Source: Ananas comosus
Taxonomy: Eukaryota; Streptophyta; Magnoliopsida; Poales; Bromeliaceae
Direction of reading: 5' to 3'
Assembly: GCF_001540865.1 (NCBI RefSeq)
Contig: NC_033621.1
Span: 16,101,301 to 16,165,300 of the forward strand
DNA length: 64,000 bases
Shown: in pieces, positions 23,422-35,270 of the stretch
Numbering within the stretch: position 1 is the stretch's first letter
Layout of the letters: every line of letters begins with the position of its first letter
The notes under the pieces: generated by a model
The model's input: the letters and a program-made list of their open reading frames with translations, nothing else
Told to the model about the DNA's origin: nothing
The model's database searches: none
Made by a program: the position numbers and the translations under genes

Positions 23422-25748
23422 CAGGTCTAGTGCAATCCATCAAATATCCTAAAGATCCAATAATCTGTGAATGTCTATTTTGACCTATTGGATCTCCTCT
23501 ATTCTTTTTAAGATGCATACCAGAATCATAAGGTGTCACTACAGGTTTAACATCAAAATATCCAAACTTTTTCAATAACTGTTCACTGTAGTAAGATTGG
23601 CTCATAATAATTTCTTTCGATTTTCTGATGATCTTCATATTGAGAATAACATCTGCTTGCCCAAGATCTTTCATATCAAAATTTTCATTTAATAATTTCT
23701 TCACATCATATATCACATTCATATTAGTACCAAAAATCAAGATATCATCAACATATAAGCATAAAATCACTATCTGTCCATCATACTCCTTCGAATACAC
23801 GCATTCATCAGACATGTTCATATGAAAACCATTTGATATAACTAACGAATCAAATTTCAAATGCCACTGCTTGGAGCTTGCTTAAGTCCATATAAAGATC
23901 GATTCAACTTGCACACTTTATTCTCATGCCTAGAAACTATAAAACCTTAAGGTTGCTTCATATAAATCTCTTCATCCAAATCACCATTCAGAAATGTTGT
24001 CTTAACATCCATTTGATGAACAATCAAACCATGGATAGAGGCCAAGGCAATCAACACTCTGATAGAAGTAATCTTAGCAACAGGAGCATAAACATCAAAA
24101 TAATCTACCCCAGGCTTCTGTGCAAATCCTTGTGCCACTAATCTAGCCTTATACTTATCTACAGATCCATCGGGTCTCAATTTCTTCTTAAAAATCCATC
24201 TACAACCTACAGGCTTACATCCTAAAGGTAAATCAGTCAACTCCCAAGTATGATTCTATAGAATAGACTGCATATCCAGATTAATAGCCTCTTTCCAAAA
24301 CGATGCATCTACAGGCGTCATAGCTCGGTCAAAGGTAGATGAAGTATCTTCTACTAGTTGGACACAAAAATCATCTCCAAAATTTTTCATTACTCTAGGA
24401 CGCTTACTTCTCCTAGGTTCAGTCTCTTCTATAGGTTCACTAATTCTAGGTCTGCTAGAACTACCTATAGGCTCAGCTGGAATAGGTCTATCAACTCTAG
24501 TTCTAAAAGGAAAAACATCCTGAAAGTATACTGCATCTCTAGCCTCAATAATAGTGTTGTTAGAAATCTCACTAATTTCATAATTCTCGACCAAAAATCT
24601 ATTTACATTGCTATCTTGTGCATAACCCACAAAAACTGTATCCACAGTCTTAGGTCCAATCTTTCCTTTCTTATTCTCAAGTATCTTCACTTTCGCTAGA
24701 CACCCCCATACTTTAAAATAATTCAGATTATGCTTCCTACCTTTCCAAAGCTCATAGGAAGACATATTACAATTCTTGTGGGGAATTCTGTTTAAAATCA
24801 CACATGCAGAAATCAAAGCTTCCCCCGACAAGTTCTCGTGTGCGCCTTAACTAATAATCTCGAATTCACCATATCCATTAAAGTCCTATTTTTACGTTCA
24901 GCAACATCATTAGATTGAGGTGTATAAGGAGCAGTCACTTGATGCACAATTCTAAACTTTTGACAGAAAGCAGTCATCTCATTTGAAGTATATTCACCAC
25001 CTCGATCAGACCTCAAAATCTTGATTTTCTTATCTAATTGATTTTCAACTTCAGCCTTATAAATTTTGAATCTGCTTAAAATCTCATCTTTAGATTTGAT
25101 CAAATAAGCGTAACAATATTTTGAATGATCATCTATAAATGTCACAAAATATTTATTTCCACCTCTACTAGGTCTACTTCNCTCATCTTTAGATTTGATC
25201 AAATAAGCGTAACAATATTTTGAATGATCATCTATAAATGTCACAAAATATTTATTTCCACCTCTACTAGGTCTACTTCTATCACAAATATCACTGTGCA
25301 CCAATTCTAAAAGATCGCAATCTCTATCCACAGATTTAAATGGTTTCCTAGGCTCCTTAGCTTCCATATATATTTCACATCTACGATCAGGTAAATCAAA
25401 TTTAGGAATCAAATTAAGATGCATCAATCTTTTGATAGCATTAAAATTCATGTCCCAATATTCCATGCCAAATATTAGGAGAAATAACATTCATCACAAG
25501 AGCACTTTCATTAATAAAAGGAAAAGATATAGATAATTTAAATAAACCATCACTCAAAAATCCTTTTTCAATAAAATTCACTCCTTTTGTTATAACTATC
25601 CTATTACATTCAAAAACTAACTTAAAACTCTGTCGAACTAAAAGAGAACCACTAATCAAATTCTTACTAAGGTCGGGAACATGGTGGACTCCGTGCAAGG
25701 TTAAGGTCTTCCCAAAGGTCAGCTTTAAGTCCACTCGACCTGCCCTAT
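23422..25748 (-). pseudogene. Ty1/copia Pol fragment
   Basis: Read on the minus strand from 25748: a pre-integrase segment (VHHVPDLSKNLISGSLL), integrase with FVTFIDDHSKYCYAYLIKSK and APYTPQSNDVAERKNRTLMD, the integrase C-terminal part (YELWKGRKHNLNYFKVWGC), then reverse transcriptase with WIFKKKLRPDGSVDKYKARL, MDVKTTFLNGDLDEEIYMKQP-like segment and the YVDD motif at about 23742. The order PR-INT-RT identifies Copia. It ends at LMDCTRPDL next to the tandem array, so RNase H is missing; gag is missing on the other side, where the G LTR begins. Frame breaks lie near 23860-23947, 24245 and 24830. Confidence 0.9.
25083..25279. repeat. 98-bp duplication around a single N
   Basis: 25083-25180 and 25182-25279 are identical, separated by one N at 25181. 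The copy repeats part of the integrase frame (SRPSRGGNKYFVTFIDD). The N between exact copies points to unmerged contig ends, that is, an assembly artefact and not biology. Confidence 0.9.
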
Positions 25749-28317
25749 GTCACGCCCCGGGACACAGCAGAAGCCCGCACGGCGCGTGTCCAGACCCGCC
25801 ATACGTCTAAAACATATAAGGCGTCTATAACAAAACAATAAATGAGACAATAAAAAGGAAACAACTAGAAGTATCAGAGCAATATATATATCATCTAGAA
25901 ACTGAAGCAATGGGAAGAGTAGAGAGCTAAAATCACTAATAAACCATAAAGTAATACAACCCAAGATCCAAATACAAGGACTAAAAGAGTACATAGGTGG
26001 TCTCTATACATGGTAAACAAAATCTCTCGCTCTCCTAAAAGATAAAAAGAGGGAAAACCACCTAAAAGTAAGAGTGAATCCTCGCTATTTAGCTAGCGAT
26101 CCCCTTGCCGCGGTCCCATGCCTCCGCCGGTGCAGAGGGCTCTGAAAGGGAAACATAAAACAGAGGGCGTGAGAACTATTAAATAATAGTTCCCAGTGGG
26201 CAATTACTGACTTCAGTGAATGCACCACTAGGCCCAAAACTAAGCAAATAAGGTAAATAAAGCAGATAAGAATAATATGAACAATTAACTTGCTGACAAG
26301 GAAGCTCAATATAACATGAAGTCACTACTTTCATCAGTAATAACCTACCACATGATCTCTACTTAGCATGGACTTGTAAGTAATAAGCTATCACATGATC
26401 TCTACTTAGCAGGAATTTGCATAAAGTAATAAAAGTAACTACTACAAGCATGTGCACAAGAGTATCCGACATGTAAATGCATAAGTATGCAACTAACCCA
26501 ATGTCCACAATGTAAATAGTAAAGATGTTATTGTTTACTATTCTAGTCAATATTCAAAAGGTACAATATGTTACCAGTAACCCAATCCTGTGGAAGTTAC
26601 CCGTAGGTAGTCCGGCCTGCGCCGTGCCAACAATGGCCCCGTGGTAGTCAACATCCCTACTCTAGGAATGAGCCTCCCCCACGGCATCCCATTTTGGCGC
26701 CCAATCCCGCATGGGCGAGCATATGTCGCGATGGCTATCTCCGGAGTGCCGACTTGTAGGGAGCGACCCTCACAAGTATGTGCGAATGAGCACAATGGCA
26801 TGCAAGCGAATAAGTCCGTCTCAGGTCCCAGTGGTTCATCACTGTTTCATCGGATCTAAAATCCGGAATACAGCACATGTCCCAAAGGCCCGCCTCTATG
26901 TCATCGTGTCTAAAACACGGAATATAGTAATAGTCTCGATGGCCTATCTCTATGTTATCATGTCTAAAACATGGAATATAGCAGATTTCTAGCGGCCTAC
27001 CATCATGTCTCTAAGTTGCAGTTCAACAGTTTTCTAGTTCAAGTGGCCCTTTATGACACTTTTGCCTTCTAAGTCATAGCATGGCAATTAGGTTCAAGAG
27101 TACATAATACTGGTCATTTTCCACATAAGAGACATATTTCCAAGTTCAAATAGAGAACACGTAGCACGTGCATGCATACTACTCATAAGGCTCTACTACA
27201 TAGAGTGAAGTTTTTATAATACGTAATGCATGTGTTTTAAGCATTCCAAAGTTCATATAAATTCTACTCTTCATGAATATGCATGCGTTTATGGTATACG
27301 AAAACAATAATCACGTAGGAGGCATTTTCCTCCTATATCAATGAAGCCAAACCCACCAACGACAACGGAACCCTTCGTTTGCTCCGACGAGGGTGTCCAC
27401 CAGTCTCGTAACACCCTAAAGGTGGTAAAAGAAGAGTCAAACCACTAAACGATCCATCTCTTAGATCAAACATTAACAACATCACACAAAGGGGAAAAAC
27501 TCACCTATATGGTGAAATCCTCTCTTGATCTCCCAAAGAGTGAAAATCCTTCTAATCTAACCTAAACAAGGATTCTAAACCAATCAATTTGGTTCATAAA
27601 GGTTTAAATCTAAAACCCCTAAATAAAATCCTAAAATCCAAAATCTAGGGTTTCATCTCATAAAACCCCTCAAAACAAAGATCAAAGAGTAGGAAAGTGC
27701 TACTCACCTCTCAAATAGCTCCAAACTAGGCTCCAATCCAAATGGGGTTGAAGATCTCCTCTCAAACAAGCTCCTTTCCAAGCTCCAAGTCTTCAACCAT
27801 GGAGAAGCCCACAAAAAGCAAAGAAACACAAAGGGGAGGAGATCAAAACAAGCTAAAATCCATCAAAAATGGAAAGGAACCAAAGGGGGAGAGTTCTCAC
27901 CTTGATCTCCACTGAACTAGGGCTCAAAACCCTGTCTGAGGGGGCTGGGGTCACTTATATAGGTGTTGTAATAATTGTAAAAACACCCCTCCAAGAAACA
28001 GCCCAAACTGCATTGTGTATCGGTACACGGGTTTGTGTACCGGTACACAACCTGCGAACCAGCCCAACCCGAGCCTCGGGTTGGCGCACTGGTGGCCAGC
28101 GGCGATGGCTGTACCGGTACGCCACCCTGCAGATAGCCACCCGAGAGCACACCAATAATTCAAATTTTTGGGTTTTGGTGCCAAGTCTTGAACCCCAATT
28201 TTCGGGACTCGAACCATAGGTCGGAACACTATCCACGACCCTCCACGAAGTGTGGAAAAATTCAAAACACAAATCAACACTCGAACCTCACTATTTGCGA
28301 CGGTTCGGTGTGTTACA
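25749..28317 (-). repeat. 3' LTR of element G (about 2.57 kb)
   Basis: Complete LTR, minus orientation: TGTCACGCCCCGG at 25749 and TGTAACACACCG (sense) at 28317. It sits next to the 3' end of G pol, with a purine-rich tract in between, and belongs to the same family as the A LTRs. It holds the GAACTATTAAATAATAGTTC hairpin beside CCCAGTGGGC at about 26183-26210, and TGTACCGGTAC palindromes at 28039 and 28113 with a decayed one at 28019. It inserted into the copia fragment. Confidence 0.9.
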
Positions 28318-28369
28318 TTCACTCCTCCTAAAAAGGAGTTTCGTCTGCGAAACTCGAAAGCAACGTACC

Positions 28370-30438
28370 TCAAGCCTCCATCTGGAAAAGATGGGGATAG
28401 CGCTCTCGCAGTGCGCTCTCCAACTCCCAAGTGGCCTCGCGCTCGTCGTGGTTGCTCCAAAGCACTTTCACATACGGAATATCCCGATTCCGCAGCTTCT
28501 TCACCTTGCGGGCCAAAATCTTCATTGGTTGCTCCTCGAAGCTCAAATCCTCATGCAGCTCCACTGGTATGGCGTCCAACACATGAGTCGGGTCGAAGAC
28601 GTACTTCCGTAGGACCGATACATGAAAGACGTTGTGCACGCCCGATAGGTTCGGTGGTAGAGCAAGTTTATACGCTACCGGGCTCACACGCTCCAAGATC
28701 TCATACGGTCCAATGAAGCGGGGGCTCAACTTTTTCCGAATTCCGAATCTCTTGATCCTTCTAGTCGGCGAGACCTTTAAGAAAACATGATCTCCAACTT
28801 GGAACTCCAAGTCTCGCCGCCGTCGATTAGCGTAGCTCCTCTGTCTACTCTGCGCTGTCAAAAGTCGCTCCCGAGCAATTCGAACTTTATCCTCAGCTTC
28901 CTGAAGCACATCTGGTCCCAAAGCCAATCTCTCGCCAACTTCACTCCAATGAAGTGGCGATCTACACTTCCGTCCATAAAGTGCCTCGAACAGTGCCATC
29001 TTGATGCTTGCTTGATAACTATTGTTATAAGCAAACTCCACCATAGGTAGATGCTGCGACCATCCTCCCTGGAAGTCTATCACACATGCTCGGAGCATAT
29101 CCTCTAAAGTCTGAATGGTGCACTCCGACTGCCCATCACTCTGAGGGTGGAAAGCAGTACTAAAGTCCAAACGAGTGCCAAGAGCGTCCTGCAGACTCCT
29201 CCAAAAATGAGACACAAACCGGGTGTCTTGATCTGATACAATCGACGTGGGCACTCCGTGAAGCCGCACAATCTCATTAAGGTACACTTGTGCGAGCTTC
29301 TCCCCGGTCCAAGTAGTATGAATAGGTATGAAGTGCGCCGACTTCGTCAACCTATCCACGATCACCCAAATAGCATTATGCCCGGCCTGAGAGCAGGGCA
29401 ACCCAGTCACGAAATCCATGGTGATCTTCTCCCACTTCCACACGGGAATAGGCAAACTCTGAAGTTTTCCCGCGGGAACTCGATGCTCGGCCTTTACTTG
29501 TTGGCAAGTTAGACAACGAGCTACAAACTCGCCGACATCCTTTTTCATCCCGGGCCACCAATAAAGCAGTTCAAATCCTTATACATCTTAGTGCCTCCCG
29601 GATGTATAGCGTAGGGCGCTCGGTGCGCTTCTTGAAGAATATCTCCTTTAATCCCCGAATCCGCAGGTACACATATCCGCCCACGGAAACGCATCAATCC
29701 TTGGTCATCCACAAGGAAATCGCTGGTGCAGCCATCAACCATCTTACTTTTAATCTTTTGCAACTCCACGTCGGAAGCTTGCTTTTCTTTAATCCTGTCC
29801 AAAAGAGTAGGTTGCACAACCAAGGTCATCAACCTCAAAGGTGTATCCGGAGTCACTACCTCCAACTCCAACCCCTTCATCTGCTCGATCAACTGTGGTT
29901 GGGTCACAACAAGCATCGCTAAGTTCTCCGTCGATTTCCGACTTAGCGCATCCGCCACCACGTTAGCCTTGCCCGGGTGGTGTAGAATCGTCAAATCGTA
30001 GTCCTTGAGCAGCTCCAATCATCTGCGCTGTCTCAAATTCAACTCCTTCTGAGTAAACAAGTATTTTAAGCTCTTGTGATCCGTGTACACTTCACACCGC
30101 TCGCCATAAAGATAGTGGCGCCATAACTTCAATGCGAAGACTACGGCCGCCAACTCCAAATAATGCGTCGGGTAGTTCTTTTCATATTCCTTTAGTTGGT
30201 GCGAAGCATACGCGATCACTTTGCCATCCTGCATCAACACACAACACAATCCATTAAGTGAAGCATCACTATAAACCACATACCCTGCTTCAGCCATCGG
30301 CAGGGTTAGGATCGGGATGGTCGTCAATCTTTGCTTCAACTCTTGGAAGCTTTTCTCGCATGCATCATTCAGAATTAACCTGACTCCTTTATGTGTGAGT
30401 CTCGTGAGGGGAGTAGACAGCTTGGTGAACCCCTCAAC
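28370..30438 (-). pseudogene. Ty3/gypsy Pol 3' half of element G
   Basis: Minus-strand fragment of pol. From the right: end of RT connection and RNase H ([10 protein letters not shown], about 30019-30290), a stop near 30018 (TGG to TGA), tether and HPGGTKMYKDL zinc-region sequence (29545-30018), a one-base frameshift near 29570, then an unbroken 392-codon stretch (28370-29548) with the integrase core, in which the DFVTGLP, VSDQDTRF and SDGQSE acidic residues are all kept, and a C-terminal chromodomain ending HLFQMEA. The frame ends at 30438 where the SIRE-like LTR begins; the RT and gag part is not in the window. Confidence 0.92.
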
Positions 30439-31667
30439 TGTTAGGTCCTATGTGTTGGCAAGTTTCGTGGGTCGAGTCGGAGTCTTGAAGAAGTCCGGAG
30501 CGGAGTATTAAAGATCGAAGAATCCAAGACTTCGAAGAATCGGAAAGGATGCAAAACACGTAAAACATGAATCACGATGCTTAGGTAAGCTTTAAATCAT
30601 GTTTATGGTGATTCATACTTAATTATAGATTTTAGAATCATGTTTTCAAGTTGTAATTGATTAGAAAGTTTCTAAGAGCTGGTAAAACCCGAAACAATGC
30701 ATTTTCAGCAAAAATTGCATTGTTGTACCGGTACAAGGGTTTTTTGTCCAGGGTACAGCCATCAGCATTTGCGCAGAAATATTTGATGGTTGTTCCAGTA
30801 CAACCATCATGGCTGTATCGGTACAAGCCCTGTTCCGGAACAAGCTGCAGCCTGTTCAGGGTACAGAAGCTTCGCAGAAAAATCTTCCGTCATGCTGTAC
30901 CCTGGACAGTTTTCCTTATTTCGGTACAAGGTGCTGATTTTGGAAAGAAACTTTCTAATTCTACTCCGTTTTGATTCTAAAGTCTATAAATAAGCTATAA
31001 GGGTTCTCTAACTAATTAAGCATCATAAGAATACATGTTTGAGAAACCCTAGAGGCTCGGATTTCATTCTAAACCTATTTTCTACAAATTAGCCTCTTTA
31101 GATCAAATCGAGATATCGTTTCGCATTCTCTATATGTCGATTTGATCTCCGCTTTGCTTGGAGTTCTATTCTCTGGTTTCTACGATACTCCTAAGCGAAG
31201 GATCACCATAATCATGATGCTCTTCATGAACGGCGTCGTGGATTCGGCGTGAACAAAGGCGGTTCGTGGATTCGGATCGTTGCAGGCTTGCTGGATTCGA
31301 GTGGCGTCGTGGATTCGGCGTGATTGAAGCTTCGTGGATTCGAAGTAGAGGCGTTCGTGGATTCGAACGTGAGGGTGTGGACAACCCGGAGGATAGCGCG
31401 AAGATTCATAGGAGGTTAAGAGAGGTTAAGTCCGTGGAGTCGGTAATCACCTTGTAATCTTTTCTCATAGTGAATTATTTTTTCGCGTGTTGGTCCAGTG
31501 GGTTTTTCTCCAAGTTGGAGTTTTCCCACGTAAATCTCGGTGTGCTTTTTATTTTCCGCATTTATTTTTATTGCATCGAGATTTGTGGGTTTTGGCCGTT
31601 CACCTATTCACCCCCTCTAGGTGATAGATACAATCTAGATAGATCCTTGGGCTCCTCAAAACTTTCA
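30439..31667 (+). repeat. 5' LTR of a SIRE-like Ty1/copia element (1.23 kb)
   Basis: Begins TGTTAGGTCCTATG at 30439, exactly where G pol stops, and ends just before the PBS. It is related to the LTR at 56312-57446. Visible parts: a degenerate TGTACCGGTACA palindrome cluster (30727-30930), a TATA-type box TATAAATA at 30985-30992 that is also present in the other copy, and short hairpins with a TGGATT loop at 31330-31369. No TSD can be tested because the 3' end of this copy is not in the window. Confidence 0.9.
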
Positions 31668-31669
31668 AT

Positions 31670-31681
31670 TGGTATCAGAGC
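31670..31681 (+). other. Primer-binding site of the SIRE-like element
   Basis: TGGTATCAGAGC, complementary to the initiator tRNA-Met 3' end, two bases after the LTR. It confirms that 30439-31667 is a 5' LTR and that the element reads on the plus strand. Confidence 0.9.
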
Positions 31682-31705
31682 AGGATCTAGATATATTGTT
31701 TTCGA

Positions 31706-33295
31706 ATGGTCGAAGGCGGTAACGTTAATCGTCCTCCACTCTTCGATGGCACGAATTATGCCTATTGGAAAGTTCGCATGAGAGCTTTTCTAATTGCAAT
31801 CGATGAGCGTGTTTGGAAAGCTATTGAATTTGGTTGGGAGCACCCCACCGAAGTTGTCAATAACGCTACCGTCCCTAAACCATGGAACAAGTGGACAAAA
31901 GATGAAAACGAGTCATCTTCGTTTAACGGTAAAGGAATTAATGCTTTATTCAACGCTTTATCGCAAACGGAGTTTACTCGTGTTTTGGCATGCGAAACAA
32001 AATTTGGGATACTCTACAAGTTACGCATGAAGGAACAAGCTTAGTAAAGGTCCAAAAATTGCAAATGCTCACTAGCAAGTTTGATTCAATTTCAATGGAC
32101 GAAAATGAGACCTTTACCGAGTACTATACGCGTCTACAAGACGTTGTGAATATATGTGCTAACTTGGGAGAGAAAATCCCGAATTCAAAGGTTATTAGGA
32201 AAATTCTTCGAACTCTTCCGGAACGCTTTCGGGCAAAGGTTGCCGCGATCGAAACGGTTAAGCATCCGGACGAGATGAAAGTCGAAGAATTGGTAGGCGC
32301 TTTACAAACGTATGAGATGACTTTTCCTACTAATCCATCTTCTTCCAAGTCTTTCTCTAAAAGTACAGGGGTTGCGTTGAAATCGACAAAAGAGGAAGAC
32401 GGAGACTCGGATTCCGATGGAGATGTTTCTCTTGCCGACTTCGAACATCAACTTGCACTTCTAACGAAGAAGTTTCGTCGGAATTTCCGAAAGAAGAACA
32501 ACTCGGACAAGGCTTCATTATCTAAGCGACAATCTTTTTCTAAATCTTCTACATCTAAAGAGAAGAAGCGTGCAAAGGCTTCGAAAGAAAATGATGAATT
32601 TGAAGGCGAAATTCGATGTTTCAAGTGCAAAGGCTACGGTCACATTACGACGGATTGTCCTTCAAAGAAAGTTTATAAATCGAAGGCTATGCAGAGCAAA
32701 AACTTGGGATGATTCTTCTAATGAATCATTGTCAAGTGACAAAGAAATGAATGATCAAATTGCCTTATTTGCTAATACTCCTTCATCGAACGTCGTGTGT
32801 TTATCCTCTATTGCTACTAACTCTAATGTTTCTATTTCCTCGCATGACTCATCGAGCGACAACGGCGAAAGCGAGGAGGAATCAAATGACGACGATATAG
32901 CGGAAGCCTACAACCAACTTCTTATCGAGTCAAAGAAGATGGCAAAACATATTAAGAGGTTGAGGCGTCGTCTTTTGGGCATTGAGGAGGAAAACAACAA
33001 TTTGAAGACCTTAAACAAAGCTCTCGAGGAGGAAAAGGAAACTAGTTTTAAAAATAATTCTATCCTCCAAGAGAAAATAATTCTATCCTCCAAGAGAAGC
33101 TTAATGAAGCGGAGTCAAAGATCAATTCTTACAAGGACAAGATTGCATTTTTGGAGCAACAATTCAAGGAGATATCTACTTCTAATCAAGTTTTGACCGA
33201 CCAAGTTCGTTTACTAAAATCCGACATCCAACAATTTTCTTTGGGATCAAAGAAACTAGATCATATGCTTGGGTTGGGTCAAACGGATAAATTAG
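31706..33295 (+). pseudogene. SIRE/Maximus-type copia Gag (broken, cut by gap)
   Basis: Starts MVEGGNVNRPPLFDGTNY with the copia gag segment YAYWKVRMRAFL, continues through IWDTLQVTHEGT and LPERFRAKVAAIE, and reaches a CCHC knuckle CFKCKGYGHITTDC at about 32620-32660. After it comes an acidic, coiled-coil-rich extension (SSSDNGESEEESNDDD; EEENNNLKTLNKALEEEK), as is typical of SIRE/Maximus Gag. Three frame breaks are seen: near 31995, near 32700, and at a 23-bp tandem duplication (33053-33098). The 100-N gap removes the rest, including all of pol. Confidence 0.9.
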
Positions 33296-33395
33296 NNNNN
33301 NNNNNNNNNNNNNNNNNNNNNNNNNNNNNNNNNNNNNNNNNNNNNNNNNNNNNNNNNNNNNNNNNNNNNNNNNNNNNNNNNNNNNNNNNNNNNNN
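33296..33395. other. Assembly gap, 100 N
   Basis: Exactly 100 Ns, the usual convention for a gap of unknown size. Sequence on either side belongs to different elements (SIRE-like gag on the left, a C LTR on the right), so an unknown length of DNA is missing. Confidence 0.98.
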
Positions 33396-33655
33396 TTCGA
33401 AAGTGAACAAGATGAATGCAATGTATATGATCAAAAATGAATCATAGTACTTGTAAATGTTTAGTTTTCCTTTCTTTCATTAATGGCTATTGCTTACCCT
33501 CGTGTAAGCCGTTTGTGTATGTTTCCGCTAGTGCATTTCTTGATTGAATTTGTACATGTGATGAGCCTTGGACGGATAGGGGAAACCCTGTCCGTTCGGC
33601 GTCTGTTTTACGTGCTCGGGTCGGGCCAAATTGGTATCGGTCCCGGGGCGTGACA
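33396..33655 (+). repeat. 5' LTR of element C (3' end only)
   Basis: Last 260 bases of the LTR, matching 40745-40997, ending CCCGGGGCGTGACA at 33655 and followed by a PBS. The missing part lies in the gap. Confidence 0.9.
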
Positions 33656-33662
33656 GATAACA

Positions 33663-33674
33663 TGGTATCAGAGC
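33663..33674 (+). other. Primer-binding site of element C
   Basis: TGGTATCAGAGC seven bases after the LTR end, an initiator tRNA-Met type PBS. The leader to the gag ATG (33982) is about 310 bases and has no other visible feature. Confidence 0.9.
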
Positions 33675-33981
33675 CAAGAGTGAAAGAATAGGAATGGACT
33701 TAGAGACCCTTAGGATTGGAAGCCCTTAAGGATCTAGGAAACGTGAGTGACGTGAGATCAAAGTTAGCGAAAGCATATGATTGGGTTAAGTTGGGACGTC
33801 TCTAATGTGATTAGAGGCTAAGCTTAAATTTCGTTTATCCTCTACTTCTAGTGTTGTATCGGGCGGCCGACGACATGACACTTGAGGCAAGGATGAATGT
33901 ACATGTTGCTTTCGCCTAATTGGGTATGGTCGAGTAATGTTGGTCAAGTGACTAATGCGAGTTGCTTCTTTTCAGGAAGCA

Positions 33982-35270
33982 ATGGCACCTCGACGTCGAT
34001 CGCAGACAAGGTCGATGCCGGAGGAAACGAATGCGGTGCCCAAGCAATCCGGAGCAAGTGGCGACGGAGAGCTTACGGAACAAATGGCCGCGCTTATTGG
34101 CGTAGTGCGGCAACAGGCGGAGTCTGTTCAACGCCAAGGGGAGTAGATTCAACGGCTCCAGGATGTTATGGAGCGTCAACAGTCGGCGGCGGCCCAGGCG
34201 GGTGTCGAGCATGTCGCGCCCCCTGTGGTAGTGCCGAGTGTGGACGAGGGAGCGGCGGCAGCAGCGGCCGCGCCAGTCACGCTAGTGCCGGCCGGATCGG
34301 GAACCTCGAACCCCAATGGTGCGGCAGTCGGTGCGGAGCGAGAGCGCACTTTGGCGGCTCTCATACAATTCAAGAAGTTCGACCCACCTATCTTCGAGGG
34401 TGGATTGGTGGAGCCAGCGGTTGTGGAGTCGTGGATCGACTCGATAGAGACTCTATTCGAGGACCTTAATACCTCGGAGAAGGATAAAGTGTACCTCGCC
34501 ACCCATTGTCTAGGGAGGGCGGCGACGGTGTGGTGGAAGCGAGTTAAGCGGGATCGACCTACCGATCTCCCGCTCATGCTTTGGGAAGAGTTCAAGAGAG
34601 CGGTGTTCGCGAACTACTTCCCCGACACGGTGAAGCGGAAGCTACAAGAAAAGTTTCGCAAGTTGAGACAGGGCGATCGATCGGTGGGAGAATATGAGCA
34701 GGAATTCTCTCACATCATCGACTATGTTCCCGATGTTGTTCGTGATGATCGGGATCGGGCGGATTGGTTCTTGCGAGGACTTCAGCCCCGAATTTATGAG
34801 AAGGTGCAGATTCTGAAGTTGTCGACCTTTGCGGAGGTCTTTGATCGAGCTTTGTGGGCGGAGCACGGTAACGCCCATGTACGTGAAGAAAGGGAAGCTA
34901 TTGCCGAGTCGAAGGACAAGGGCAAGAAGAGAACGGCGGGAGGTGCCGGGGGCCGGCCAAATGCTAAGAAACCCCATCGGTATCCCCGACAGCAGGCGAG
35001 GAATTGGAGACCACCTCAATGTGTTATTTGTGGTGGTGAGCACAAGGTGTCGACTTGCCCGCAACGCTATGGCAAGTGTTTCAAGTGTGGCCAACCGGGA
35101 CATCTTATCCGGGAGTGCCCGACATGGACGTCGTCTGCGCCAACGGCGGCTTCAACACCGTCTACCCCGAGACAGCTTGCGGGGTTACCACCAGCGATGT
35201 CGGCTGGGCGCACGTCATTACCGCGTCAGCCGGAGGGATCGAGAGCGCCTAGCGGCCGAGTCTTTGCCGC
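33982..35270 (+). pseudogene. Ty3/gypsy Gag of element C
   Basis: Starts at 33982 (MAPRRRSQTRSMPEE). One in-frame TAG lies at 34144-34146, and the frame is then open to 35442. The capsid segment has FKKFDPPIFEGGLVEP, WIDSIETLFEDL, TVWWKRVKRDRP and YFPDTVKRKLQEKFRKLR, then VGEYEQEF and a WFLRGLQPRIYEKV stretch. A basic, low-complexity linker follows, and two knuckle-like segments: CVICGGEHKVSTCP and the canonical CFKCGQPGHLIREC at about 35077-35118. Known role: RNA binding and particle assembly. This is the best-preserved Gag in the window. Confidence 0.92.
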
